Positions 1 through 8,568 of a DNA stretch of 64,000 nucleotides are shown here, piece after piece (within the stretch, counting starts at the first letter, position 1; every line of letters begins with the position of its first letter). This DNA is from Crocinitomix algicola. GTDB lineage: Bacteria; Bacteroidota; Bacteroidia; Flavobacteriales_D; Crocinitomicaceae. The notes under the pieces were generated by a model. It did not search any database. It worked only from the letters and a program-made list of their open reading frames with translations, and was not told the DNA's origin. The stretch spans positions 1 to 64,000 of the forward strand of contig NZ_LYPF02000004.1 of the NCBI RefSeq assembly GCF_001661595.2, read 5' to 3'. The position numbers were made by a program, and so were the translations under genes.

Positions 1-3000
1 CCACCTTCGGCAACGTCAGGAATACCGTCGTTGTCGTCGTCACCATCGACATTGTCACAAACACCATCTTCATCATTATCTCCAACAACATTAATAGTAA
101 TTTCATCAAAACTAGGAGGGCAAGACCCGTTAGAAACCGTCCACCTAAAGGTATTTGATCCAAGTGTTAAACCTGTTACATCCGACGCGAAATTTGTTGG
201 GTCAGTAACAGTACCTCCACCGGTAATTACTGTCCATAAACCTGTACCCACGGCTGGATCATTTCCTGCTAAAGTTGCATCGCCATCAGAAATGCAAATC
301 TCTTGGTCAATACCTGCATTTGCAGTCGTAGGTTCTTCGTCAACATTAATAGTTACTTCGTCAAAACTTGAAGTACATACACCGTTATCAATTGTCCATC
401 TAAACGTATTGGCACCAACAGTTAATCCGGTTACTCCAGAATTGAAAGCAGAAGGATCCGTAATTGTACCTCCACCTGCAATAACAGTCCAAGTACCAGT
501 TCCTACAGCCGGATTGTTTCCCGCTAAGGTAGCAGTTCCAGGATCAGCACAAACAGTTTGATCTCCACCAGCGTCTGCTGTTGAAGGACTTGCATCAACA
601 TTAATTGTAATTTCGTCAAAGCTAGGTGTACAAGCACCGTTGGCAATTGTCCATCTAAAAGTATTAGCACCAACAGTCAAACCAGTTACTCCTGAATTGA
701 AAGCAGCAGGGTCAGTAACAGTTGCTCCACCTGCAATAACAGTCCAAGTACCAGTTCCTACAGCCGGATTGTTTCCAGCTAAGGTAGCAGTTCCAGGATC
801 AGCACAAACCGTTTGGTCAATACCTGCATTTGCAGTTGTAGGTTCTTCGTCAACATTAATAGTTACTTCGTCAAAACTTGAAGTACATACACCGTTATCA
901 ATTGTCCATCTAAACGTATTGGCACCAACAGTTAATCCGGTTACTCCAGAATTGAAAGCAGAAGGATCCGTAATTGTACCTCCACCTGCAATAACAGTCC
1001 AAGTACCAGTTCCTACAGCTGGATTGTTACCAGCTAAGGTAGCAGTTCCAGGATCAGCACAAACAGTTTGATCTCCACCAGCGTCTGCTGTTGAAGGACT
1101 TGCATCTACATTAATTGTAATTTCGTCAAAGCTAGGTGTACAAGCACCGTTGGCAATTGTCCATCTAAAAGTATTAGCACCAACAGTCAAACCAGTTACT
1201 CCTGAATTGAAAGCAGCAGGGTCAGTAACAGTTGCTCCACCTGAAATTACAGTCCAAGTACCAGTTCCTACAGCAGGATTGTTTCCAGCTAAGGTAGCAG
1301 TTCCAGGATCAGCACATACTGTTTGGTCAACTCCGGCATTTGCGGCAGTTGGATTTAGAGCGACATTAATTACAACAGTATCCGTATAAGTCGTCGCACA
1401 TGGCGTGTTAGCGATACTCCAAACAAAAATGTTGTCACCAGTACCGAGTCCTGTTACGCTTGTTGTTGGATTCGTATTATCATCTATTGTACCTGTTCCA
1501 GAAATTAATGTCCAAACACCTGTGCCTGAAAGAGGGGGGTTACCAGCTAGGTTTGTTGAAGGATCGTCTTCACATAAATTTTGGTCCGCACCAGCATCTG
1601 GAGTAGTAGGCTCTCCTTCGTAGGTGGTAATTGTTATTACGATAGTGTCATTGCAGCCCTCTATTGTTTCTTCGATAGCATAATATGTTCCTGCTCCGTC
1701 AGCGGTAGTCACAACATCAAAAGCGTTATCATAGAAGATATAATCGGGGCTATAAGGTAAGTCCGAAAATTCTTGTTCAAAACAAAATTGAGTAATTGTA
1801 GTGTCATTTGGAAGTGTACAACCTGATGTGTTGATTGGGGTGGTGGTTGTTCCTGGAATTGGGCAGCCGTCAGCGTCGAAAACGCCTGGGTTACTTCCGT
1901 TGTTGTAGGTGTTCCCTGAAGTTGGTCCAGTACCCGCAATAAAGGCCCTGTTATTTACTTCGTCATCACAAGCAAGAATTACGCAGTTTTCAGTGATAAC
2001 CGTTGAAAAGGTAAATTTTGTACTATCAGCACCACTTGGGCTATTCAAAACTTCACCGCCGTCTGTCGCATCCGCTCCGGTTCCTATTCTTACTATTACA
2101 GCTCTATTCACCGGATCATATTCTGCTTGATCATCACCGTATGCATCTGTTTTAACACCACTATTCGGTCCATGAATTATTTCAATTGAACCTGGGACAA
2201 AACTTATATTGCCTTCTAATGTATCTGTAACATAAGAGTCGATAGATGGATCAGAACCAATATTTATGGCTTTAACGGTGTATTTTAAGGTGTCTCCAGG
2301 CATGGCATCCCCACCATTTAAATCTTCAACGGTAACAGCAGCTCTAATATCTGGTTCGTAAACATCAATTGCGAGAGTTACTACTTGACTTAAAATAGTT
2401 TCTCCTCCCGTTGTTACTCGGATATCCGCAGATGTAGCCGAGTTTCCAATATAAGCAAAACCTGAATTGTCAGGACGGAATATATCTGAATCGATACTGA
2501 TGTTATTTTCAATTAAAGGATCTTGCGAGGTACTAACGACTCCTGCTTCTGTAATGGAGAAGTTAAAAACATCGTTACTTGGGTTAGTCGCATTCGAAAT
2601 ATTGACAAAACCAGCTCCGCCATCAAATTGAAGTTGGTCTCCTATAAATCCACGATCACCGTCATAAGCAAAAACACCGATATCAAAATTTACAGCACCA
2701 GTCGGCGGTGTTAAAAAGCCATCTACAGTGATGTCCACTGAGGATGCTCCGGCTACATTCGCAATTCCATCATAAACGGTTAGGTTTTTCATTGTTTCCA
2801 AGTCGTTTTTGTAAACAACAACTATATTCCAACCGGCGAAATTGTTCGTTCCATTGGTTTTGGCGTACATGTCCGCGACTGTTATTTTAGATTGCAGGGG
2901 AGCAGACTGAATGAGTTCAGTGATGTTGGCACGACAATGATATGAATTATAACCTGTAGTGTTGTCAATAAGAGTATCCGTTGTAACAGTTGTATAGGCT

Positions 3001-3410
3001 CCTCCATTGATTCCTATTTTTATTTCATCTCTACCGGCATACAAAGGATCTGCTGCGCGAATGTTTGCTCCCCAGTATATCTCAGCGAACAGCACTTCAC
3101 TACAAGGATCAAGTTGTAAACTGTCTGCACTTGAGGAAAAAGTACTTATATCTCCATCAATATCAATATAATTAGTTCCGTGGTCATTGTTTTGACTCCA
3201 AACCGCGGTTGTTGGAGGTGTTTGTGTGGCTAAAGAACCACAAAACAGGAAACCTCCACCTGTTCCGTTACATTCTAATATTGTGTTGGTTACGAATGTG
3301 ATTCCACCTTTTTGCGTAGCATTAAATCGCTGCTGAAATGGTACAGCAATTTGGCTGAATGAGAAATTTGTAATAAATGCTAACAGATAGACAAGTAATC
3401 CTTTTTTCAT
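1..3410 (-). CDS. Large T9SS-type surface protein with tandem repeats (partial, C-terminus outside window)
   Basis: Reading the minus strand from an ATG at 3410-3408 gives an open frame that reaches the left edge, so at least 1136 residues are encoded and the C-terminus is missing. Residues 1-20 (MKKGLLVYLLAFITNFSFSQ) form a signal peptide. An N-terminal region of about 450 residues is followed by a DUF11-like segment (ITVEDLNGGDAMPGDTLKYT-type, about residues 380-480). Next come Ig/PKD-like repeats of about 85 residues, each with a motif like DQTVCADPGTATLAGNNP. The last visible codons carry a thrombospondin type-3, Asp-rich calcium-binding stretch (DNDEDGVCDNVDGDDDNDG). This architecture is known from gliding or adhesin proteins of Bacteroidota exported by T9SS. 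The C-terminal sorting domain would lie beyond the window. The exact ligand cannot be told. Confidence 0.9.
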   Translation of the reverse strand, partial: MKKGLLVYLLAFITNFSFSQIAVPFQQRFNATQKGGITFVTNTILECNGTGGGFLFCGSLATQTPPTTAVWSQNNDHGTNYIDIDGDISTFSSSADSLQLDPCSEVLFAEIYWGANIRAADPLYAGRDEIKIGINGGAYTTVTTDTLIDNTTGYNSYHCRANITELIQSAPLQSKITVADMYAKTNGTNNFAGWNIVVVYKNDLETMKNLTVYDGIANVAGASSVDITVDGFLTPPTGAVNFDIGVFAYDGDRGFIGDQLQFDGGAGFVNISNATNPSNDVFNFSITEAGVVSTSQDPLIENNISIDSDIFRPDNSGFAYIGNSATSADIRVTTGGETILSQVVTLAIDVYEPDIRAAVTVEDLNGGDAMPGDTLKYTVKAINIGSDPSIDSYVTDTLEGNISFVPGSIEIIHGPNSGVKTDAYGDDQAEYDPVNRAVIVRIGTGADATDGGEVLNSPSGADSTKFTFSTVITENCVILACDDEVNNRAFIAGTGPTSGNTYNNGSNPGVFDADGCPIPGTTTTPINTSGCTLPNDTTITQFCFEQEFSDLPYSPDYIFYDNAFDVVTTADGAGTYYAIEETIEGCNDTIVITITTYEGEPTTPDAGADQNLCEDDPSTNLAGNPPLSGTGVWTLISGTGTIDDNTNPTTSVTGLGTGDNIFVWSIANTPCATTYTDTVVINVALNPTAANAGVDQTVCADPGTATLAGNNPAVGTGTWTVISGGATVTDPAAFNSGVTGLTVGANTFRWTIANGACTPSFDEITINVDASPSTADAGGDQTVCADPGTATLAGNNPAVGTGTWTVIAGGGTITDPSAFNSGVTGLTVGANTFRWTIDNGVCTSSFDEVTINVDEEPTTANAGIDQTVCADPGTATLAGNNPAVGTGTWTVIAGGATVTDPAAFNSGVTGLTVGANTFRWTIANGACTPSFDEITINVDASPSTADAGGDQTVCADPGTATLAGNNPAVGTGTWTVIAGGGTITDPSAFNSGVTGLTVGANTFRWTIDNGVCTSSFDEVTINVDEEPTTANAGIDQEICISDGDATLAGNDPAVGTGLWTVITGGGTVTDPTNFASDVTGLTLGSNTFRWTVSNGSCPPSFDEITINVVGDNDEDGVCDNVDGDDDNDGIPDVAEG
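49..1581 (-). repeat. Tandem 255-bp coding repeats with a 510-bp higher-order period
   Basis: The word tggtcaa/tgatctc recurs at 304, 559, 814, 1069 and 1324, exactly 255 bp apart. The units at 304 and 814 are nearly identical to each other, as are those at 559 and 1069, so an A-B dimer of 510 bp has been duplicated. Flanking units at about 49 and 1324 are more diverged. Each unit encodes one 85-residue Ig/PKD-like module of the surface protein. The near identity implies recent duplication or gene conversion. Confidence 0.9.
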
Positions 3411-3419
3411 ATGTTAGTT

Positions 3420-3776
3420 TTAAAGTGAAAATTCAGTTTTGAAAAGCTTGTTTTCAGATTTAACTGTGACCATAAATTGTTGGCTAGGGTAATTCTGTAA
3501 AGATTTTATTGTCAATGTTTTAAACACGATACCTTTAAGTATTTCTACTTCTTCAGAAATAATTTCTTGACCCATTGCATCAGTGATGATCAACAAGGCT
3601 TGCTGGTTTGCGACTTCGCGATTTAGCGTGAATTGGATCTCGCTACCTCCTTCAGTAATATTTACGAATAATGGAGTTTGCTTTGCAGTGTCTTGTTGTG
3701 TATTGCTGGATTGACTAAATACAGTTCCAGTTAGACATAAGAACAAAACTAGAAAGTTCATTATTTTTAAGCGCAT
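3420..3776 (-). CDS. Small secreted protein resembling a stand-alone sorting-domain fold
   Basis: This is a 118-residue protein if the ATG at 3776 is used. An upstream in-frame ATG at 3851 would put 25 hydrophobic residues before the signal peptide and is less likely. Residues about 6-21 (MNFLVLFLCLTGTVFSQ) form a signal peptide ending in FSQ. The mature part is about 97 residues of predicted beta structure with the phrases LLIITDAMGQEIISEEV and KSENKLFKTEFSL. These echo the final strands of type A T9SS C-terminal domains (DxxGxxV...F.VxV...K.xF), but no cargo domain precedes it. It lies 9 bp upstream of the giant surface protein gene on the same strand and may be co-transcribed. Function is unknown. 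Confidence 0.7.
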   Translation of the reverse strand: MRLKIMNFLVLFLCLTGTVFSQSSNTQQDTAKQTPLFVNITEGGSEIQFTLNREVANQQALLIITDAMGQEIISEEVEILKGIVFKTLTIKSLQNYPSQQFMVTVKSENKLFKTEFSL

Positions 3777-4304
3777 ATCAATAAATTTAATGAAAATTAA
3801 GGTTAGTATTTCGTATTTATAACTAAGACAAAGTTTTAAAATAATACTCATAACTCTGAATTTTTGTTAATTTTTTTCGATAAAGCTGTTTTTAAATTGG
3901 ACGAAATGTCTGAAGTAGATCCGATTGGAGTTAAACTTGCTTTTGTGTTCTCAATAATGTTTTTGAATTTTATACTGCGTTAAGTTTTTGTTAGTTAGGG
4001 GGGTAAATGATTTTAAGAAAGGCTTTGAGGTTATGTTCATTATTCTTTGACTTTAATGGTATTCTTGTTTAGACTGATATTTGCGCTTAGTGGTGATTCG
4101 ATGAATGGCAATTTTACATCGACCAAAATCAATCTTTTATCGATAAGGAAAATATTCCGAATTTAGCAACTCTACCGTTCGTTGAACAGATCTTGCACTT
4201 CCTTAAATATTCACAATCCTTTCATTAGAATCTGCTAGGGCTATCTAAAGTTCGCTTATATTTGGAGGATCAGGACCGTAATAATTAATATCGTATTATT
4301 TTGT
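3777..4304. other. Intergenic region between divergent genes
   Basis: This stretch of about 530 bp lies between the divergently oriented small secreted protein and the LytS-type kinase. I see no coding frame with a credible start, no tRNA and no strong hairpin. The last 65 bp are open in the kinase frame and probably encode its signal peptide. Confidence 0.5.
4257..4264 (+). promoter_or_regulatory. Possible TAnnTTTG promoter element before the sensor kinase
   Basis: TATATTTG matches the Bacteroidota minus-7 consensus TAnnTTTG and is followed by GGAGG. No clear TTG minus-33 element is seen at the usual distance. It also lies inside the open frame that encodes the likely signal peptide, so it would force translation to start at or after about 4270. 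Confidence 0.3.
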
Positions 4305-7142
4305 TTGTCGTTCGCATTGCAAAAAGCCTATGCCTCCATCAATACTATGTATCATTTTACAATTGGTGAGGAGGAATTGGCAAATCTTGATATTTATTCC
4401 ATTTATTATGATGAAGAACAAGAACAAATTTATATTGGAACTAATTCGGGTTTATACACCTATTCTCAGAGCACTATCCATAAGTTGACTTTGCCAAAAG
4501 AACGAGTAGGGAATTCGTATTTCGACCTGAAGGTTGATGGTAATGGTGATTTATTTTGTAAAAACCTTAACGGGCAAGTTTTTCAAATTTTCAGAGATAG
4601 TTTGAGTATAGTATACACTTTACCGGAGGAGTACCTTTCAGAACAGTTTGGCTATTATTTTGATTCGAAAAACAACCTGTGGTGTTATGCAAATCGACTA
4701 GTGAAGGTCAATCGAAAAAACGTAAAAAACTCAAAAGTTTATGATTTTAGTTATCTCGTTTCAATTTCCGAAGTGGGTGATAATGAGTATGTTTTAGGAA
4801 TGACTGATACGACGCTGGGAAACACGCAATCCCCTGAAGGTGTTGATTTTAAGTATACAATTTTAAAAACCGTTACACCTGCAATTCGGACTAAGAATAA
4901 TGACTTTATATTTTACAGGTATTATGGGGAGCCACGCAGAACTTTTGTGAAAATGTTCAGCAAAGACGGCGTATATAAGAATGAATTGAAGATAGATGGG
5001 TTGCATTCAATTGAAAAAGTTAATGATACACTTTTTACTATGAATGGTGTGCGCAGTGGGGTTTCATTTTTACGTTATGAAAACGACAGCACCACAATCT
5101 CACGTCGTTATTTTTCAGATAAGTTTATTTCTGCAGCACATCTTTCTAAAAATGGAACTTTATTTCTAGGTACGTTTAAGAAAGGGCTTATTGTGGTGCC
5201 AAATAAATCCATTGAAGGCGTGATTTTAAACGAGTTGGGAATGGATCTTATGTACGATTATTCTGGACAATTATTTGTTCGTGATCGATCGGGTGTATTA
5301 ATGGCATATCAATTTAATAAGGATAATCAGCGAATAGAAAAAGAATCAGTGGTGGCGTCACGAAGAATACATATCTCTCAGTATAAGGTGGATGGTCAAG
5401 ATTTTCCGGGATTATTTTTCTTGTTGAGTGCTACTAGGGACGCTGTAGACCTAGGAGCAGGCTATATTGGAATAGTAACAAAAGATGGAATAAGTGCCTT
5501 CAATGCATATGATCGAAAGGAAAAGGGGTTGGCATGTTTTAATTTAGACGAAAATAACTCTCCTTTCACCAATAAAAGACTCTTTCACATCGCAGCTGAC
5601 TCCATTGGAAGAAATTTATACGTGAGTGGGTCAAAAGGTTTATACACCAGCGGTTACGACACAGTTAATTTTGATGAGATTAAATTAAATGAAAAAAGTC
5701 TGGATATAGCAGACATTAAGTTTAGTTCGGGTTACTTGTTTTGTGGCACGTATACAAAGGGTGTGGTGATCATTAAAGATAACGAGCCTTTAGTCATTAT
5801 TGATAAGACAAATGGGTTATTGGAAAATAGGGTTCTACAGGTTGATGTACAGGATAGTAAACTTTATGTTTTATCCTCCGGAGGACTTCAAGTATTCGAC
5901 ATGAAAGAACAAGAATTTATCGATAATGAAACCCTAAACCTAGTAGGAAATTCGATTACAAAATTTGATATTTGGAAAGATAAATTGGCCTTTTTTGAAC
6001 GAAACTCATTCTATACCATGGAGCTTGGTAACCTGGATGGATCTTCGTATTGTTCGCGTGTTTATCTTGATTCAGTTCGTGTCAATAATACACGAATTGA
6101 TACGTCAAAAAAATCGTTTCGCCACAATGAAAACTCGTTGTCTTTTTATGTAGACTTTCGAAACGCTAAAACGCTTCACAATGTAAGTATTCAATACATG
6201 TTAGAAGGATTCTTAAACCGATGGAATACCTTGGGTGTCAAGCAACATAAAATTGAGTTTTTATCGCTATCCCCAGGTGATTATTCCTTGAAGATTAGGG
6301 CGAAAAATGGAACTTCACTTTCCACTCCTTTAATTTACCGTTTTACAATACGGGCTCCATTTTGGCAAAGGTGGTGGTTTTACCTTTCAATTATTGTGAT
6401 TTCAATTGGTGTTGTGAGTTGGCTGTTTTATTCTAAGTTAAAACAAGAGCGAATTCGTACCACCCAAGAAATAAAATTAGAACGGAGTAATCGAATTGCA
6501 ACAAGTGCACAACTTAAAGCAATTCGTGCACAAATGAATCCTCATTTTATATTCAATGCTATTAATTCAATTCAGCATCTTGTATTGGAAAATGAAAAAA
6601 TAAAATCTTATGATTATCTCGAGTCATTTTCTAGTTTAGTTCGAATGATGCTTGATTTTTCTGAGCGTGAATTCATATTGTTAGAAGAAGAAGTGGATTT
6701 TCTTAAATTGTATTTAGAGTTGGAGTCACTTCGTTTTAATGAGAATTTTAACTACACATTATCGGTTGAAGATAGTCTCATGACTAAGACAGTTCCTTCT
6801 TTAATTGTTCAGCCCTTCATTGAGAATGCTATTAAGCATGGTGTTTTGCATAAAGATGGAGAAAAAATGATTGCAGTGAGGTTTGCAAAATACGATAAAG
6901 ATCGAATTTTATGTGAAATTGAAGATAATGGAGTGGGACGAGAAAAAGTTAAAGAAATTATGGAAAGACGGGGTTCGCGGCATTCGTCTTTTGCTACTAA
7001 TGCCATTAAGAATAGATTAAAAATGCTGAATGAACATATTGGGATAGACGGCGAATTCAAAATCATCGATTTATATGATGAAAAAGGGAAGGCAAAAGGT
7101 ACTTGTGTAAAAGTGTTGCTTCCAATAATTATAAGGGAATAG
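4305..7142 (+). CDS. Beta-propeller / Y_Y_Y sensor histidine kinase, LytS type
   Basis: This is a one-component-sized sensor of at least 945 residues. Residues about 20-590 contain repeated propeller blades (phrases such as IYIGTNSGLYTY, LFLGTFKKGL, LFCGTYTKGV). A Y_Y_Y domain follows at about 595-680, then a membrane segment at about 690-710 (WWFYLSIIVISIGVVSWLF). The His_kinase (LytS) motif has QMNPHFIFNAINSIQH, and a HATPase domain has FIENAIKHG and EDNGVGRE. The TTG at 4305 is the only common start codon in the frame, but it would cut the signal peptide (..IINIVLFCLSFALQKAYA). The frame stays open to 4239, so initiation at a rare codon upstream is likely. The LytTR regulator follows 2 bp downstream, forming a two-component pair. 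The ligand is unknown. Confidence 0.9.
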   Translation: MSFALQKAYASINTMYHFTIGEEELANLDIYSIYYDEEQEQIYIGTNSGLYTYSQSTIHKLTLPKERVGNSYFDLKVDGNGDLFCKNLNGQVFQIFRDSLSIVYTLPEEYLSEQFGYYFDSKNNLWCYANRLVKVNRKNVKNSKVYDFSYLVSISEVGDNEYVLGMTDTTLGNTQSPEGVDFKYTILKTVTPAIRTKNNDFIFYRYYGEPRRTFVKMFSKDGVYKNELKIDGLHSIEKVNDTLFTMNGVRSGVSFLRYENDSTTISRRYFSDKFISAAHLSKNGTLFLGTFKKGLIVVPNKSIEGVILNELGMDLMYDYSGQLFVRDRSGVLMAYQFNKDNQRIEKESVVASRRIHISQYKVDGQDFPGLFFLLSATRDAVDLGAGYIGIVTKDGISAFNAYDRKEKGLACFNLDENNSPFTNKRLFHIAADSIGRNLYVSGSKGLYTSGYDTVNFDEIKLNEKSLDIADIKFSSGYLFCGTYTKGVVIIKDNEPLVIIDKTNGLLENRVLQVDVQDSKLYVLSSGGLQVFDMKEQEFIDNETLNLVGNSITKFDIWKDKLAFFERNSFYTMELGNLDGSSYCSRVYLDSVRVNNTRIDTSKKSFRHNENSLSFYVDFRNAKTLHNVSIQYMLEGFLNRWNTLGVKQHKIEFLSLSPGDYSLKIRAKNGTSLSTPLIYRFTIRAPFWQRWWFYLSIIVISIGVVSWLFYSKLKQERIRTTQEIKLERSNRIATSAQLKAIRAQMNPHFIFNAINSIQHLVLENEKIKSYDYLESFSSLVRMMLDFSEREFILLEEEVDFLKLYLELESLRFNENFNYTLSVEDSLMTKTVPSLIVQPFIENAIKHGVLHKDGEKMIAVRFAKYDKDRILCEIEDNGVGREKVKEIMERRGSRHSSFATNAIKNRLKMLNEHIGIDGEFKIIDLYDEKGKAKGTCVKVLLPIIIRE

Positions 7143-7144
7143 AT

Positions 7145-7897
7145 ATGGAGAAAATTAAGGCAATTATTGTGGATGACGAGTTGGCGGCTCGCAAGATAAT
7201 GGTTAATTTGTTAGAATTGTCACATCCTGAAATTGAGGTGTTGGAAACCTTTGATAATCTACTTGAAGCTGTTTCAGCAATTAAAAAAGAGGTTCCTGAT
7301 ATTGTTTTTCTAGATGTAGAAATGCCCCAATATTCTGGTTACGAAATCGTGAATTTTTTTGACGAGATTAATTTTCAAATTGTATTTGTAACGGCTTATG
7401 ATAAATATGCTATAAAGGCTTTTGAAGTGAATGCTGTAGACTATTTGTTGAAACCGATAAAGCGAGAAAGATTAGCAGAAGCTGTTGAAAGGATAAAATC
7501 GAATATCGAGGAGCAAGTTGCCTTAGCTGATTATACGAATATGCTAGATGATATTCGAAATGAAGATTCTCCTAAAATTGTTCTGAGTGAACTTGGAAAA
7601 AAAGAATGGGTGAAAACAAGAGATATCATTGCTGTAGAAGCAAGAGGAGCATACGCTACTATTTTTTTGAAAGATGGGCGAACGACAATGGTAAGTAAGA
7701 ATATTGGTACCATTGAAAAAAGTTTGCAAATAGACCCTTTATTCTTTCGAAGCCATAAATCATGGATCATAAATATGACGGAAGTTTTTACTTATAAAAT
7801 ACCGGAAGAAACAATTGTTCTCAAGAATGGTATTTCGGTAAAGTTGTCAAGATTTAAAAAAGCTGAATTTAAATTAAAATTAAAAGAATTACTCTAG
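7145..7897 (+). CDS. LytTR-family response regulator
   Basis: A 250-residue regulator. The receiver domain spans residues 1-120, with acidic pocket residues in IIVDDE, phosphoacceptor Asp57 in FLDVEMP and the conserved Lys in LLKPIKRER. A LytTR DNA-binding domain covers about residues 145-248 (VEARGAYATIFLKDGR, FFRSHKSWIINM). The ATG at 7145 is preferred over one at 7103, which lies inside the kinase gene and adds residues with no receiver homology. Placed 2 bp after the LytS-type kinase, it is its cognate partner. Target genes cannot be deduced. Confidence 0.93.
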   Translation: MEKIKAIIVDDELAARKIMVNLLELSHPEIEVLETFDNLLEAVSAIKKEVPDIVFLDVEMPQYSGYEIVNFFDEINFQIVFVTAYDKYAIKAFEVNAVDYLLKPIKRERLAEAVERIKSNIEEQVALADYTNMLDDIRNEDSPKIVLSELGKKEWVKTRDIIAVEARGAYATIFLKDGRTTMVSKNIGTIEKSLQIDPLFFRSHKSWIINMTEVFTYKIPEETIVLKNGISVKLSRFKKAEFKLKLKELL

Positions 7898-8037
7898 TTG
7901 CTTTTTGAAGAGTGGTTAACATTCATTCAAATTGAATAAGTAGAAGTGGTCCGAACAACGATTTGTAATTCTGAATGGAGCATTTAAAAGGTTAATTTTT
8001 ATCGCTAAATTAATATATTTATGCTAATTTAGAATAT

Positions 8038-8457
8038 ATGACTGTTAATTCTTGTCCAAATTGTCAATCTGAACGCTACGTTAAAAGTGGTGTGATAAAG
8101 AATCGTCAACGTTATAGGTGTAAGGATTGTAATTACTATTTTACCGTGAATAAAGTCGGAAAAAAAATAGATGATTACTACGTAAATAAAGCGTTACAAT
8201 TGTATTTGGAGGGGTTGACTTATCGTGAAATAGAACGAATCCTCGGCGTGTCACATGTAAGTGTGTTGAATTGGGTGAAAAAGTATAAAATCAAACGTCC
8301 CAATAACTCCAATTATCATCCGACTTATCAGATTTTAAACGCGTCAGAATTAGCTGTTTTTTTTGCAAATAGTGAAAATATCAAAGGGTCTGGCGTGGTT
8401 GTTACGGAGCTAGGAGACAAATATATGCTTATAAAATGGGAGCGTTTTAGAGATTAG
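8038..8457 (+). CDS. InsA-like zinc-ribbon/HTH DNA-binding protein, likely regulator
   Basis: A 139-residue protein. It begins with a four-Cys zinc ribbon (CPNCQSERYVKSG...YRCKDCNYYF, residues 6-40), as found in the N-terminal protein of IS1-type transposons. A helix-turn-helix follows (GLTYREIERILGVSHVSVLNW, about residues 60-80). The C-terminal 50 residues are not transposase-like. There is no InsB-type catalytic frame, no terminal inverted repeat and no target duplication, so this is not an insertion sequence. It sits directly before the porin/symporter genes of the acetate locus, in the same orientation. I infer a domesticated transposase-derived regulator of that locus. Confidence 0.75.
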   Translation: MTVNSCPNCQSERYVKSGVIKNRQRYRCKDCNYYFTVNKVGKKIDDYYVNKALQLYLEGLTYREIERILGVSHVSVLNWVKKYKIKRPNNSNYHPTYQILNASELAVFFANSENIKGSGVVVTELGDKYMLIKWERFRD

Positions 8458-8568
8458 ATATAGCAAATTAGCAAAAAAGTATACTTCTTTATTTTTCATT
8501 CGTCTTTTTTTAGACTTTAGTAGAGCGCACTAGGTTCAATTTATTATTAATTAAAACCTATTACAACT

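Noticed and set aside
31-1623. Several plus-strand open frames with Pro/Val-rich repeats
   Set aside because: They are antisense shadows of the tandem repeats in the minus-strand surface protein, which has a signal peptide and recognised domains.
49-1640. A regularly spaced repeat array that could suggest CRISPR
   Set aside because: Units are 255 bp, contiguous and in frame, without short repeats or unique spacers; they are protein modules.
8038-8457. IS1-type insertion sequence
   Set aside because: Only the InsA-like domains are present; there is no InsB frame and no terminal inverted repeats.
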